Origin: Microbacterium foliorum
GTDB taxonomy: Bacteria; Actinomycetota; Actinomycetes; Actinomycetales; Microbacteriaceae
DNA: 64,000 nt
Assembly: GCF_006385575.1 (NCBI RefSeq)
Contig: NZ_CP041040.1
Coordinates: 992,001-1,056,000, forward strand
Reading direction: 5' to 3'
The translations under genes and the position numbers were made by a program. Shown here piece by piece: positions 1 to 8,113 of this stretch (position 1 is the first letter of the stretch; every line of letters begins with the position of its first letter). The notes under the pieces are model-generated. The model was not told the origin of the DNA, ran no database searches, and worked only from the letters and a program-made list of their open reading frames with translations.

Positions 1-149
1 AGAACGAGGAGAAGATCGTCTCCGAGCTCAACGCCGTGCAGGGCAAGCCTGTCGAGATCGGCGGATACTACCGCCCGGACGACGCACTGGTCGAAGCCGT
101 CATGCGCCCGTCCACGACGCTGAACGGCATCGTCGACGCACTGAGCTGA
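1..149 (+). CDS. icd: Isocitrate dehydrogenase, NADP-dependent, monomeric type (3' end only)
   Basis: Only the last 48 codons are present, read from base 3 to a TGA at 147-149. The translated tail contains GKPVEIGGYYRPDD followed by AVMRPSTTLN, which matches the C-terminus of monomeric NADP-isocitrate dehydrogenases (about 740 residues, oxidative decarboxylation of isocitrate to 2-oxoglutarate in the cytosol). The start lies outside the window. A strong hairpin follows 13 bases after the stop, so this is the last gene of its transcript. The identification rests on recall of this conserved tail. Confidence 0.85.
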   Translation, partial: NEEKIVSELNAVQGKPVEIGGYYRPDDALVEAVMRPSTTLNGIVDALS

Positions 150-162
150 CACGGATCGAAGA

Positions 163-200
163 AAGGAGGGGCCGGATGCGCGAGCATCCGGCCCCTCCTT
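163..200 (+). terminator. Rho-independent-type terminator after icd
   Basis: A perfect 17-bp inverted repeat (left arm 163-179, right arm 184-200) closes on a GCGA tetraloop at 180-183. The stem is mostly G/C and is followed by a modestly T-containing stretch (CGTCGTTCTC). It lies between the rightward icd and the leftward L,D-transpeptidase gene, so it could serve both strands. Confidence 0.9.
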
Positions 201-275
201 CGTCGTTCTCCGCGAGCCCGGAAGGCCGTGTCCTTCCGAGTCGGCGATGCGCCGGCTCGGTCGGGGGAGCGAGGG

Positions 276-1796
276 TCAGTAGTGGACCGACACCTCGAGG
301 CCGACGGGCGACCATTCGTAGACGTACTTGGCGACGTCGATCGGCATGTTCACGCAGCCGTGACTGCGCGGGTTGCCGAAGTCGTTGTGCCAGTAGGTGC
401 CGTGGAAACCCTCGTCTCCATTGAAGTACGTGACCCAGGGGACGTTCGGCGTCTCGGTGATCGATCCGTCCGGCTCGCGGCTCTTCATCGTCTGCTCACG
501 CACATGCGCGTAGACCCTGAAGTTGCCGGTGTCGGTGGGCGTCGCGCTCTTTCCCGACGAGATCGCCCACGAACGGACGACGGCGCCGTTCTCGATGAGG
601 GTCGCCGTCTGAGAGCTCAGGTCTACATCGATCTTGCGAACCAGGTTGACTGATTCGAACGGAGTCTCGGTGACCTCGATGGGGAAGACGCCCTCGCCGG
701 CCTCCAGCTTCGCCGCGACATCGGATGCGAGGTTCGAGGTGTCGCCGATCGCGCGGCCGTTCGTGCCCTCGGCGACGGTGCGAAGGATCTCGCCCCCGGA
801 GTCGACGATGTTCGTCGCATTGACGGGCTCCCGGTTGACGGATGCCGGAAGGGCGTCGATCGTCGCCTGGATCGCCGCCTCATCCGCGACGATGCTCAGC
901 TCGCCCTCGTCGTCGACGACCGAGAGCCAGGTCGAGGCGGTGGCCGGGTCGACGGGGACCGCACGCTCTTCGCCGATGTAGAAGCCGATCGAACCCAGCA
1001 TCGTGTTCAGTGAGGTGGCAAAGGTCGTGGCATCTTCGTCAGTGACGGCGGGGGCCGCTTCGGCCGGACCGCCGGAGAACTCGAGGCTCTTTCCGCCGTC
1101 CGCGATCGTCGCGACGATGGCGGCGGTGAGGCCGTCGACGTCTACGGCCGTGCCCGGTGCCGAAGGCGTGATCGCATAGCCTCCGCCTGCGGCATCGAAG
1201 ACGACGCCGGCGTCGACAGGGTCTTCGAAGCTCGCCGGCACTGCTTCGCGCAGCGCGGATTCCGCCTTGGTGGGGTCGAGAGTGATGTCGCCGGCGACGG
1301 GGTCGCCCATCCACGCGGTGACGTTCCAGAGCGGACGCTCCGCGAAGGCCGCATCGGCGAGCGCACTCGCGTCGATCGCGGCGCCGAGGTCGGCTCCGGT
1401 CAGGACGATGTCGTCACCGGCTCCCGTGAGAGTGACCTCGGTCTCGGCGACGTGAGCCTGGATGGTCTCTGCGGCGGCCCCGGGAGTGAGCCAGCCGACG
1501 GGGATTCCGGCGACTGTGGTGCCCGGAGCGATCAGGATCATCGATGCGGCGCCTGCGCCGAGGGCCAGGACTCCCACGCCGAGACCGATCCACAGGCCGA
1601 GGCGCTTCTTCTTGGGGGCAGGCTCGATCGGCGCCCAGGCGAGCTCCTGGTCGCCGCTGCTCGGCGGCTGGGAGTCGGTGGGCGCGTTGCCGGAGTCGCC
1701 GGGCGCGACGGTCTGCAGCTGGTCACCGGAGGCGGTCGCCTCGGTCAGCTTCTCGGTCTTCGCATCCTGCGCTGAGATCAGATCGGTCACGAACAT
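276..1796 (-). CDS. L,D-transpeptidase (YkuD domain) with VanW-like peptidoglycan-binding region
   Basis: Membrane-anchored cell-wall enzyme of about 506 residues, expected to form 3-3 peptide cross-links in peptidoglycan outside the membrane. A cytoplasmic Ser/Glu/Pro-rich N-terminus is followed by a lysine patch and one membrane segment (about residues 66-90). A long middle region (about 95-370) resembles the VanW-associated PG-binding domain that often precedes YkuD. The catalytic motif SHGCVN lies near the C-terminus (Cys about 481), preceded by HGTYWH. GTG 1799, ATG 1796 and GTG 1790 are all possible starts after a G-rich stretch; ATG 1796 was chosen without a decisive ribosome site. It stands alone and faces icd. 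Confidence 0.88.
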   Translation of the reverse strand: MFVTDLISAQDAKTEKLTEATASGDQLQTVAPGDSGNAPTDSQPPSSGDQELAWAPIEPAPKKKRLGLWIGLGVGVLALGAGAASMILIAPGTTVAGIPVGWLTPGAAAETIQAHVAETEVTLTGAGDDIVLTGADLGAAIDASALADAAFAERPLWNVTAWMGDPVAGDITLDPTKAESALREAVPASFEDPVDAGVVFDAAGGGYAITPSAPGTAVDVDGLTAAIVATIADGGKSLEFSGGPAEAAPAVTDEDATTFATSLNTMLGSIGFYIGEERAVPVDPATASTWLSVVDDEGELSIVADEAAIQATIDALPASVNREPVNATNIVDSGGEILRTVAEGTNGRAIGDTSNLASDVAAKLEAGEGVFPIEVTETPFESVNLVRKIDVDLSSQTATLIENGAVVRSWAISSGKSATPTDTGNFRVYAHVREQTMKSREPDGSITETPNVPWVTYFNGDEGFHGTYWHNDFGNPRSHGCVNMPIDVAKYVYEWSPVGLEVSVHY

Positions 1797-1832
1797 CACC
1801 CCCCGGTTTCTCGCGTGTCCTTACCGATATGC

Positions 1833-1846
1833 TACGCGATCGCGTA
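1833..1846. promoter_or_regulatory. 14-bp perfect palindrome upstream of the L,D-transpeptidase gene
   Basis: TACGCGATCGCGTA is a perfect palindrome 36 bases upstream of the L,D-transpeptidase start, next to the AT-rich patches GATATGCT and GTATAAC that could hold a promoter. No regulator can be assigned. The palindrome is partly explained by CpG-rich composition, so an operator role is tentative. Confidence 0.3.
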
Positions 1847-1892
1847 TAACGGGGAGACAACGGTCCGTGGACCTGTGGAGATCTCGATCGCG

Positions 1893-2300
1893 TCAGTCGG
1901 TGACGACCGCGAGACCGTCGATCTCGACGAGCATCTCCTCACGCGGCAGGCCGGTGAAGACGGTGGTGCGCGACGGCAGGATGCCGCTGGTCGTGTGCGC
2001 GGTCACGAAGGCGCCGTATGCGTCGTTCATGATCGCGAAGTCCTCGCGCTTGGTCAGGTACACGCGCAGCATCACGACATCGTCGAACGTCGCGCCCGAA
2101 GCCTCGACGATCGCCTTGACGTTCTCGAGGGTGCGCGTGGTCTGGGCCGCGACATCGCCCGGGAAGAGATACTCGTTCGTCTGGGGATCGACGGGGCCCT
2201 GACCGGAGACCTGCACGATCGGGCCCTTGCGGATGCCCTGCGAGAAGGTGTGGGCGGGGGCGGGCGCGGCGTCGGTCGACACTCGGATCTTCGCAGTCAT
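1893..2300 (-). CDS. RidA family (YjgF) reactive intermediate/imine deaminase
   Basis: A 135-residue protein, the usual size of RidA/YjgF proteins, which are cytosolic homotrimers that hydrolyse 2-iminopropionate and other enamine/imine products of PLP enzymes. Typical features are FSQGIRKGPIVQVSGQGP near the N-terminus, the mid-protein TRTLENVKAIVEASGA and the C-terminal REEMLVEIDGLAVV. It is divergent from the PLP enzyme at 2326, with only 25 bases between the start codons. Such spacing suggests shared control and fits a role in clearing that enzyme's by-product. Family assignment is firm; the partner is inferred. Confidence 0.9.
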   Translation of the reverse strand: MTAKIRVSTDAAPAPAHTFSQGIRKGPIVQVSGQGPVDPQTNEYLFPGDVAAQTTRTLENVKAIVEASGATFDDVVMLRVYLTKREDFAIMNDAYGAFVTAHTTSGILPSRTTVFTGLPREEMLVEIDGLAVVTD

Positions 2301-2325
2301 GAGGCCAGCCTAGTAGCCTTGTTAG

Positions 2326-3543
2326 ATGCCTCTACAAATCCCGGATCCTGTTCTCGGCACCTGGGCGAAGGGTTTCCCTTCGCGATCCGCGGGGCTCCGG
2401 CTGTCGGAGGTCGCCGGGGCCGGCCTGCACCTGTCCGACCTCGTGACTCCGGTGCTGACAGTGCACGAGGCCGCGATCGCCCACAACGAATCGACCGTCT
2501 TCGCGTGGGCGGAGCGCCAGGGCGTTCTCCTCGCGCCGCATGGCAAGACGACGATGGCGCCGGCGCTCTGGCAGCGGCTGCTCGATGCCGGGGCCTGGGG
2601 CATCTCGGTCGCGACGCCGTGGCAGGCCGAGGTCGCCGTCGAGGCGGGGGTCTCCACGGTGCTCATCGCGAACTCGGTCACGGATCGCACAGCCGCGCGT
2701 CATCTGGGCGAACTGCTGGCTGCGGATCGCGATCTCCGAATCCTCTGCTGGGCCGACTCCGTCGACACCGTCGGCATCCTCGCTGACGCCCTCAGGGATG
2801 TTGACCGCCCGCTCGACGTGCTCGTCGAGCTCGGCGGCAGGGGTGGCCGCACCGGTGCCCGCAGCGTGGGGGAGGGCGAGCGCATCGCGCAGGCGATCCT
2901 CGCATCGCCGGGTCTGCGGCTCGCCGGTGTCACGGGCTACGAGGGGCCGTTCGGCCCCGATCGGTCAGATGCGTCGGTCGCGGCGGTCGACGCCTATCTC
3001 TCGACGCTGGTCGAACTTCATCGACGTCTCGTGTACCCGCCCGACGTCCGTCCGGTGCTCAGCGCAGGGGGCAGCGCCTTTCCCGACCGAGCCGCGGCGA
3101 TACTGGCCCCGCATCGTGACGACGCCGACATCGTGCTGCGGTCGGGGGCGTTCCAGATCCACGACGACGGCTTCTACACGCGCATGTCGCCGTTCGGCCC
3201 GCTGACGTCGACGGCGCCTCTGCGATCTGCCATGCACGCCTGGTCGCGCGTCGTCTCCCATCCCGAGAAGGGGCTCGCGCTCCTGGATGCGGGGCGCCGC
3301 GACGTGCCCTTCGACCTCGACCTGCCCGTTCCCCAGTCGGTCGACGGGCGGATCACGGCACTCAACGACCAGCACGCGTTCCTCGACCTCGCAGACGGGG
3401 CGAGTGTCGCCGTCGGCGACGTCGTGCGCCTCGGCCTGTCCCACCCGTGCACGGCCTTCGACAAGTGGCGCGTGGTGGCGATGATCGACGACCCGGATGC
3501 GGCGGATCCGCGCGTGATCGGAGCGGTCGCGACATGCTTCTGA
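2326..3543 (+). CDS. D-serine dehydratase-like (DSD1 / D-threonine aldolase fold-type III) PLP enzyme
   Basis: A 405-residue protein with an alanine-racemase-type PLP barrel and a C-terminal metal-binding domain, as in eukaryotic-type D-serine dehydratase and D-threonine aldolase. The PLP lysine is probably K74 in APHGKTTMAP. H373 and C375 in HPCTAFDKW match the paired zinc ligands of the DSD1 family. Expected substrate is a D-hydroxy amino acid; the exact one cannot be told from sequence. The ATG overlaps no visible ribosome site and may be leaderless. Its stop overlaps the next gene by 10 bases, so the D-aminoacylase fusion is translationally coupled to it. Confidence 0.82.
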   Translation: MPLQIPDPVLGTWAKGFPSRSAGLRLSEVAGAGLHLSDLVTPVLTVHEAAIAHNESTVFAWAERQGVLLAPHGKTTMAPALWQRLLDAGAWGISVATPWQAEVAVEAGVSTVLIANSVTDRTAARHLGELLAADRDLRILCWADSVDTVGILADALRDVDRPLDVLVELGGRGGRTGARSVGEGERIAQAILASPGLRLAGVTGYEGPFGPDRSDASVAAVDAYLSTLVELHRRLVYPPDVRPVLSAGGSAFPDRAAAILAPHRDDADIVLRSGAFQIHDDGFYTRMSPFGPLTSTAPLRSAMHAWSRVVSHPEKGLALLDAGRRDVPFDLDLPVPQSVDGRITALNDQHAFLDLADGASVAVGDVVRLGLSHPCTAFDKWRVVAMIDDPDAADPRVIGAVATCF

Positions 3544-6500
3544 GCGCGGAGAAGCCGGTGCGGGTCTACCGAGGTGCCACGGTGGTCGACGGCACCGGCG
3601 CCGAGCGGTTCGTCGCCGATGTCGCGGTCGAGGGGTCGCGCATCGTGGCGGTTATCCGCGAGGGTGACGAGAGCGTTCTGGAGCTGCCGGCGGATGCGGT
3701 CGAGATCGTCGCCTCAGGGCTGGTGCTGTCTCCCGGCTTCATCGACATGCACGCCCACAGCGAGCTGGCCGTGCTGCAGGGAGCCGCGCACGACGCCAAG
3801 ATCCTGCAGGGCGTCACGACGGAGGTGCTCGGCCAGGACGGACTCGGCTACGCGCCTCTCGACGACGCCGCAGCAGAGGTGATCCCCGCTCAGATCGCCG
3901 GCTGGAACGGCATGCCGTCCACTGCCCCCTGGCGCTCGATGGGTGACCTGCTCACCGCGATCGACGATGTGTCGGTGGGCAACGCCGCCGTCCTCGTGCC
4001 ACAGGGCAACCTGCGGATGATGGTGGTGGGTCACGAGAACCGCCCGGCCACAGCCGAGGAGATCGCGGCGATGTCCGAGATCCTCGGCGAGGCGCTCGAC
4101 GCGGGAGCGTTCGGGATGTCGAGCGGGCTGACCTACACCCCGGGCATGTACGCCGACACCGCCGAGCTGGAGGCGCTGTGTCGTGTCGTCGCCGAACGCG
4201 GTGGGTACTGGGCACCCCACACCCGAAGCTACGGTGGGGGAGCCCTCGACGCCTATCGAGAGGCGCTCGACATCGGCCGCCGCACAGGGTGTCCGATCCA
4301 TCTGACGCACGCGACGATGAACTTCGCACCGAACCGCGGCCGTGCGGCGGAGTTGCTGGCGCTCGTGGACGAGGCGCTCGACGACGGCGTCGACGTCACT
4401 CTCGACACCTACCCCTACCTTCCGGGCGCCACGACGCTGGCCGCCCTGCTGCCGAGCAGGCTCGCCGAGAGCGGAGACCTGCTGGCGACCATCGCCGCCC
4501 TCGACGAGGCAGGACGCGAGTCCGTTCGCGTCGAGCTCGAGGAGATCGGCTGCGACGGATTCCACGGCGAACGCGCCGACTGGTCGGCGATCCAGATCTC
4601 CGGCACCTCCTCGCCCGACCTCGCAGACCTCGTCGGGCGCACCGTCGACGAGATCGCCTCGTCGTCGGGCATGCGCGCCGTCGACGTCGTGCTGGACACG
4701 ATCCTCGAAGACCGCGGCGCGACCGGCATCCTGATGCACATCGGCGACGAGGACAACGTCCGCGCGATCATGCGGCACTCGCGGCACTGCGGCGGCAGCG
4801 ACGGGATCCTGATCGGCGCGCGCCCGCACCCGCGCGGCCGGGGAACCTTCCCCCGCTATCTCGGGCACTACGTCCGAGAGCTCGGAGTGCTCTCGCTCGA
4901 GCAGGCCGTGCGGCATCTGTCCGGCACACCCGCGATGCGGCTGGGGCTCGACCGGGGCGACGCGCCGCGAGGCGTGATCCGCGAGGGAGCGACGGCCGAT
5001 CTGGTGCTGTTCGATCCCGAGACCATCTCGGCGGGGGCGACCTTCGACGCACCGCACCGGGCACCGATCGGGATCGACGAGGTGCTCGTCGGCGGCGTGC
5101 CGGTGGTGCTGGCCGGCCGCACATCCGGCGCGACACCGGGTCGCGCTCTCACGATGGCCCCCGCGGCTCATCGCGCGCCCGTCCCGAACATCCGCGCGGT
5201 GATCGACCCGGCCGCGGCGCCCTTCCACTGGACCGCTCGCACTCCGGTCATGGGCCCCGACGCACTCGCCCTGAGCGCATCCCGGATCGGTGGCCCTCGC
5301 GAGGCTCCGGACTCGACCCCCGCGATCACTCTGCTCGTCGACGAGTCCCTCACCGAGGAGCCTTTCGCCAGAGAGGGTGTGGGCCACGAGGCCTTCCGCG
5401 TCACGGTCGCCGCCCACGGGATCGAGGTCAGGGGTGCCGCCCCGGCCGGTGTGTTCCGGGGCGTCACCCTGCTGCGGCAACTGTGCGAACCGGGCGCTGA
5501 CCGTGCGCGGATCCCCGCAGGCATCTGGGAGTCCGCGCCCGCCTACGCCTGGCGGGGCGTGATGCTCGACGTCGCGCGGCACTTCCGCCCCGTCGAGGAT
5601 CTCGAGCGTCTGGTCGATCTGATGGTCGACCACCACCTCACGCACTTGCACCTTCACCTCACCGACGACCAGGGGTGGCGCTTCGAGGTGCCCGGATTCC
5701 CGCGTTTGACCGAAGTGGGCGCTCGCCGCGAGGAGACGCAGCTGGGCCATGGGCCTCACTCCACCGTCGAGCCGGGGCTGCATGAGGGGTATTACACGGA
5801 TGCCGAGCTGCGCGGCCTGGTCTCCTACGCCGCCGAGAGGTTCGTGACGGTCGTGCCGGAGGTCGAGCTGCCGGGGCACATCCAGGCGGGCCTCGCCGCA
5901 TATCCCGCGCTCGGCAACACGGACGTCGGCGAGCCTGTAATGGTGCCGTGGTCGCGTTTCGGCGTGAACCCGCGCACTCTCGCCCCGACGGACGGCGCTC
6001 TCGCCTTCGGGCGAGCGGCGATCGACGCGCTGTGCGATCTCTTCGATTCTCCGTGGATCGGCATCGGCGGAGACGAGGTCCCCGTGACCGAGTGGGCGCA
6101 GAGCGCTGCTGCGCGCGAGCGGATGCGCGAGCTCGGTCTCGCGACTCCGCACGACGTGCAGCCGTGGTTCACGGCTCAGTTCGTGGCGCACGTCCGCAGC
6201 CGCGGACGCACCGCCCTCGCCTGGGACGAGGTGCTCGAGGGCGACGTCCCCGACGGGGTGGAGGTCCTCGCATGGCGGGGCCCTGTCGCCATGCGGGAGG
6301 CGCTGCGACGTGGCATCCCCGTGATCGCGTGCCCCGACCTCGAGGTGTATCTCGACTATCCGCAGTCGGAGTCGGGGGAGGAGCCCATCAGGGTCGGACC
6401 ACCGCTGCCGATCGAGCAGGCGTACACGCTCCGCATCGAGGACGGCGCGGCCGGCGGGCAGGCCAACGTGTGGACCGAGCACCTTCCGACGCGGGACCGT

Positions 6501-6788
6501 GTCGATTTCGCGATGTTCCCCCGGCTCGCGGCGATCGCCGAGCGGCTGTGGGACGGCGGCGAACCTCCCGCGTACGAGGGATTCGCCCGCAGGCTTCCGA
6601 CCCACCTCAGACGCCTCGCCGCGTCGGGGGTGCGGTATCGTCCTCTCGACGGTCCGACGCCTGCGCAGAGGCGCCCTGGAGTCCCGGGGAAGCCTCTCAC
6701 CCGTGAGGCGAGGCAGGAGATCGTGGCCGGACTCGTGGAGCGTCTGTCCGCCTCTCAAGACACCGCCGACGGGGTACTCTCGGCATAA
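3534..6788 (+). CDS. Fusion protein: N-acyl-D-amino-acid deacylase (amidohydrolase) + GH20 beta-N-acetylhexosaminidase
   Basis: One uninterrupted 1084-residue frame with two complete enzymes. Residues about 1-540 form a D-aminoacylase-type amidohydrolase with the metal motif H73-A-H75 (FIDMHAHSE), IHLTHATM and GGSDG. The Cys-containing NCG loop usual in this family is replaced by GQDG. Residues about 545-1084 are a GH20 hexosaminidase with its N-terminal accessory domain, HLHLHLTDDQGWR, PEVELPGH and the catalytic pair D847-E848 (GGDE 845-848). The ATG at 5154 (residue 541) may be the former start of a separate GH20 gene. No signal peptide is seen, so both activities would be cytosolic. The start overlaps the upstream stop, so it is the second gene of an operon. 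Confidence 0.85.
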   Translation: MLLSAEKPVRVYRGATVVDGTGAERFVADVAVEGSRIVAVIREGDESVLELPADAVEIVASGLVLSPGFIDMHAHSELAVLQGAAHDAKILQGVTTEVLGQDGLGYAPLDDAAAEVIPAQIAGWNGMPSTAPWRSMGDLLTAIDDVSVGNAAVLVPQGNLRMMVVGHENRPATAEEIAAMSEILGEALDAGAFGMSSGLTYTPGMYADTAELEALCRVVAERGGYWAPHTRSYGGGALDAYREALDIGRRTGCPIHLTHATMNFAPNRGRAAELLALVDEALDDGVDVTLDTYPYLPGATTLAALLPSRLAESGDLLATIAALDEAGRESVRVELEEIGCDGFHGERADWSAIQISGTSSPDLADLVGRTVDEIASSSGMRAVDVVLDTILEDRGATGILMHIGDEDNVRAIMRHSRHCGGSDGILIGARPHPRGRGTFPRYLGHYVRELGVLSLEQAVRHLSGTPAMRLGLDRGDAPRGVIREGATADLVLFDPETISAGATFDAPHRAPIGIDEVLVGGVPVVLAGRTSGATPGRALTMAPAAHRAPVPNIRAVIDPAAAPFHWTARTPVMGPDALALSASRIGGPREAPDSTPAITLLVDESLTEEPFAREGVGHEAFRVTVAAHGIEVRGAAPAGVFRGVTLLRQLCEPGADRARIPAGIWESAPAYAWRGVMLDVARHFRPVEDLERLVDLMVDHHLTHLHLHLTDDQGWRFEVPGFPRLTEVGARREETQLGHGPHSTVEPGLHEGYYTDAELRGLVSYAAERFVTVVPEVELPGHIQAGLAAYPALGNTDVGEPVMVPWSRFGVNPRTLAPTDGALAFGRAAIDALCDLFDSPWIGIGGDEVPVTEWAQSAAARERMRELGLATPHDVQPWFTAQFVAHVRSRGRTALAWDEVLEGDVPDGVEVLAWRGPVAMREALRRGIPVIACPDLEVYLDYPQSESGEEPIRVGPPLPIEQAYTLRIEDGAAGGQANVWTEHLPTRDRVDFAMFPRLAAIAERLWDGGEPPAYEGFARRLPTHLRRLAASGVRYRPLDGPTPAQRRPGVPGKPLTREARQEIVAGLVERLSASQDTADGVLSA

Positions 6789-6831
6789 TGTAACGTTTCC
6801 GTAACCCTCCCTGTGCTACCAGAGGCAGGGG

Positions 6832-6866
6832 TTGCGAAATTTTTGTTCGTAAGGTCTACTAACAAA
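6832..6866 (+). promoter_or_regulatory. Promoter with palindromic operator for the ROK regulator
   Basis: A candidate -35 TTGCGA (6832-6837), a 17-base spacer and a -10 TCTACT (6855-6860) place the transcript start at or beside the ATG at 6868, implying a leaderless mRNA. Over this promoter lies a 25-bp palindrome: left arm TTTGTTCGTA (6842-6851), 5-base centre, right arm TACTAACAAA (6857-6866), with 9 of 10 positions symmetric. It is typical of ROK/NagC-type operators, so autoregulation is likely. Confidence 0.7.
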
Positions 6867-6867
6867 C

Positions 6868-8055
6868 ATGTCCGTATCGGATGGATCGCGTCCTTCGACG
6901 TCACCAGATTACGTCGCCGCGAGCGCGCACGCCTTCGGCCCGGGGCGCCACCTGCGCTCGCGATCGAAGGTGCTCCCGGAGCACGCTCGCGGCCACAACC
7001 GTGCACTCGTGCTGCAGACTCTCTACCACTCGGGTGCGATGAGTCGGGCGGACCTCTCGCGAGAGACCGGCCTGACGCGAGTCACCATCTCGGACCTCGT
7101 CGCCGAATTCATCGCCGACGGCATCGTCGTCGAGATGGGAGTGCGCGAGACGATCGGACCGGGCAAGCCGCCGATCCTCATCGACATCGACCGTGTCGGT
7201 CATCAGATCATCGGGCTCGACCTGTCGGGCCCCCACGCATTCGTGGGCGCTCTGCTCAGTCTCGACGGCGACGTGCTCGAGCGGCGCGAAGTGCCACGAC
7301 CCGAGAACGCAGACGGCGACGCCGCCTACGCAGCCACCCTCGAGCTGGCGCGCGCGCTCGCGGAGACGGCCACACAGCCCATCCTCGGCGTCGGAATCGG
7401 CAGCCCCGGCGTCGTGCGCCCAGACGGGGTCGTGCTCAGCTCGCCGAACCTGGGGTGGAGCAACCTGCCGCTCGAGGCGAAGCTCGGCATCGATCTCGAT
7501 CTGCCGGTGCTCGTGCGCAACGACGCCAATGCCGCTGTGCTCGCCGAATACACATTCGGCGAGGCGAAGGCCGACTTCATGCTCATCAAGATCGGTCGAG
7601 GAGTCGGAGCAGGCGTCATCACCGGCAGCCAGCCGCTTCTCGGCAGCCGCTTCGCCGCGGGCGAGATCGGGCACGTCGTGGTCGGCACAGACGGCGGGCC
7701 CCGCTGTGCGTGCGGCAAAGACGGCTGCCTCGAAGCCTGGTTGAGCGAGACGCGACTGCGCCCAGCCATCGCAGCCGCTCCAGACTCGCGTGACGAGATA
7801 CTCCGCGACGCCGGCACCCGCATGGGCATCGCGATAGCCCCGATCGTGGCAGCCCTGGATCTGTCCGAAGTCGTGCTCTCGGGTCCCGAGGACCTGCTCG
7901 ACGGCGTGCTGATCGACGCCGCGGTCGAGACCCTGCACGCGCGCACGCTCGAGGGTGTCTTCGAGGATGCGCTCATCCGGCGCACCCATCAGGACGACAT
8001 CGTCCTGCGCGGCGCCGCCGTGATGGTGCTCTCCAGTCAGCTGGGCGTCTCGTGA
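6868..8055 (+). CDS. ROK family transcriptional regulator (NagC/XylR type)
   Basis: A 395-residue repressor: a winged helix-turn-helix at about residues 40-95 (MSRADLSRETGLTR), then a ROK sugar-binding domain with GVGIGSPG, an NDANAA motif and the zinc-site signature CACGKDGCLEAW. ROK regulators release DNA on binding a sugar or sugar phosphate. Location between a hexosaminidase gene and kinase/nagB genes suggests GlcNAc or GlcNAc-6-P as ligand. The ATG directly follows the palindromic operator, with no ribosome site, so a leaderless start is chosen; a later GTG at about 6970 is a weaker alternative. Confidence 0.9.
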   Translation: MSVSDGSRPSTSPDYVAASAHAFGPGRHLRSRSKVLPEHARGHNRALVLQTLYHSGAMSRADLSRETGLTRVTISDLVAEFIADGIVVEMGVRETIGPGKPPILIDIDRVGHQIIGLDLSGPHAFVGALLSLDGDVLERREVPRPENADGDAAYAATLELARALAETATQPILGVGIGSPGVVRPDGVVLSSPNLGWSNLPLEAKLGIDLDLPVLVRNDANAAVLAEYTFGEAKADFMLIKIGRGVGAGVITGSQPLLGSRFAAGEIGHVVVGTDGGPRCACGKDGCLEAWLSETRLRPAIAAAPDSRDEILRDAGTRMGIAIAPIVAALDLSEVVLSGPEDLLDGVLIDAAVETLHARTLEGVFEDALIRRTHQDDIVLRGAAVMVLSSQLGVS

Positions 8056-8113
8056 GCCGCGCCTGCGGAAGCGACCGCGTCCGCGAGTCGAAGCCGAGCA
8101 GGAGCTCCATCCG

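Noticed and set aside
3714..6758. A 1014-codon open frame on the minus strand opposite the D-aminoacylase/GH20 gene
   Set aside because: It is a mirror of the real gene caused by high GC codon bias; its translation is Arg/His/Pro-rich and low in domain-like features, while the plus frame has two complete enzyme domains.
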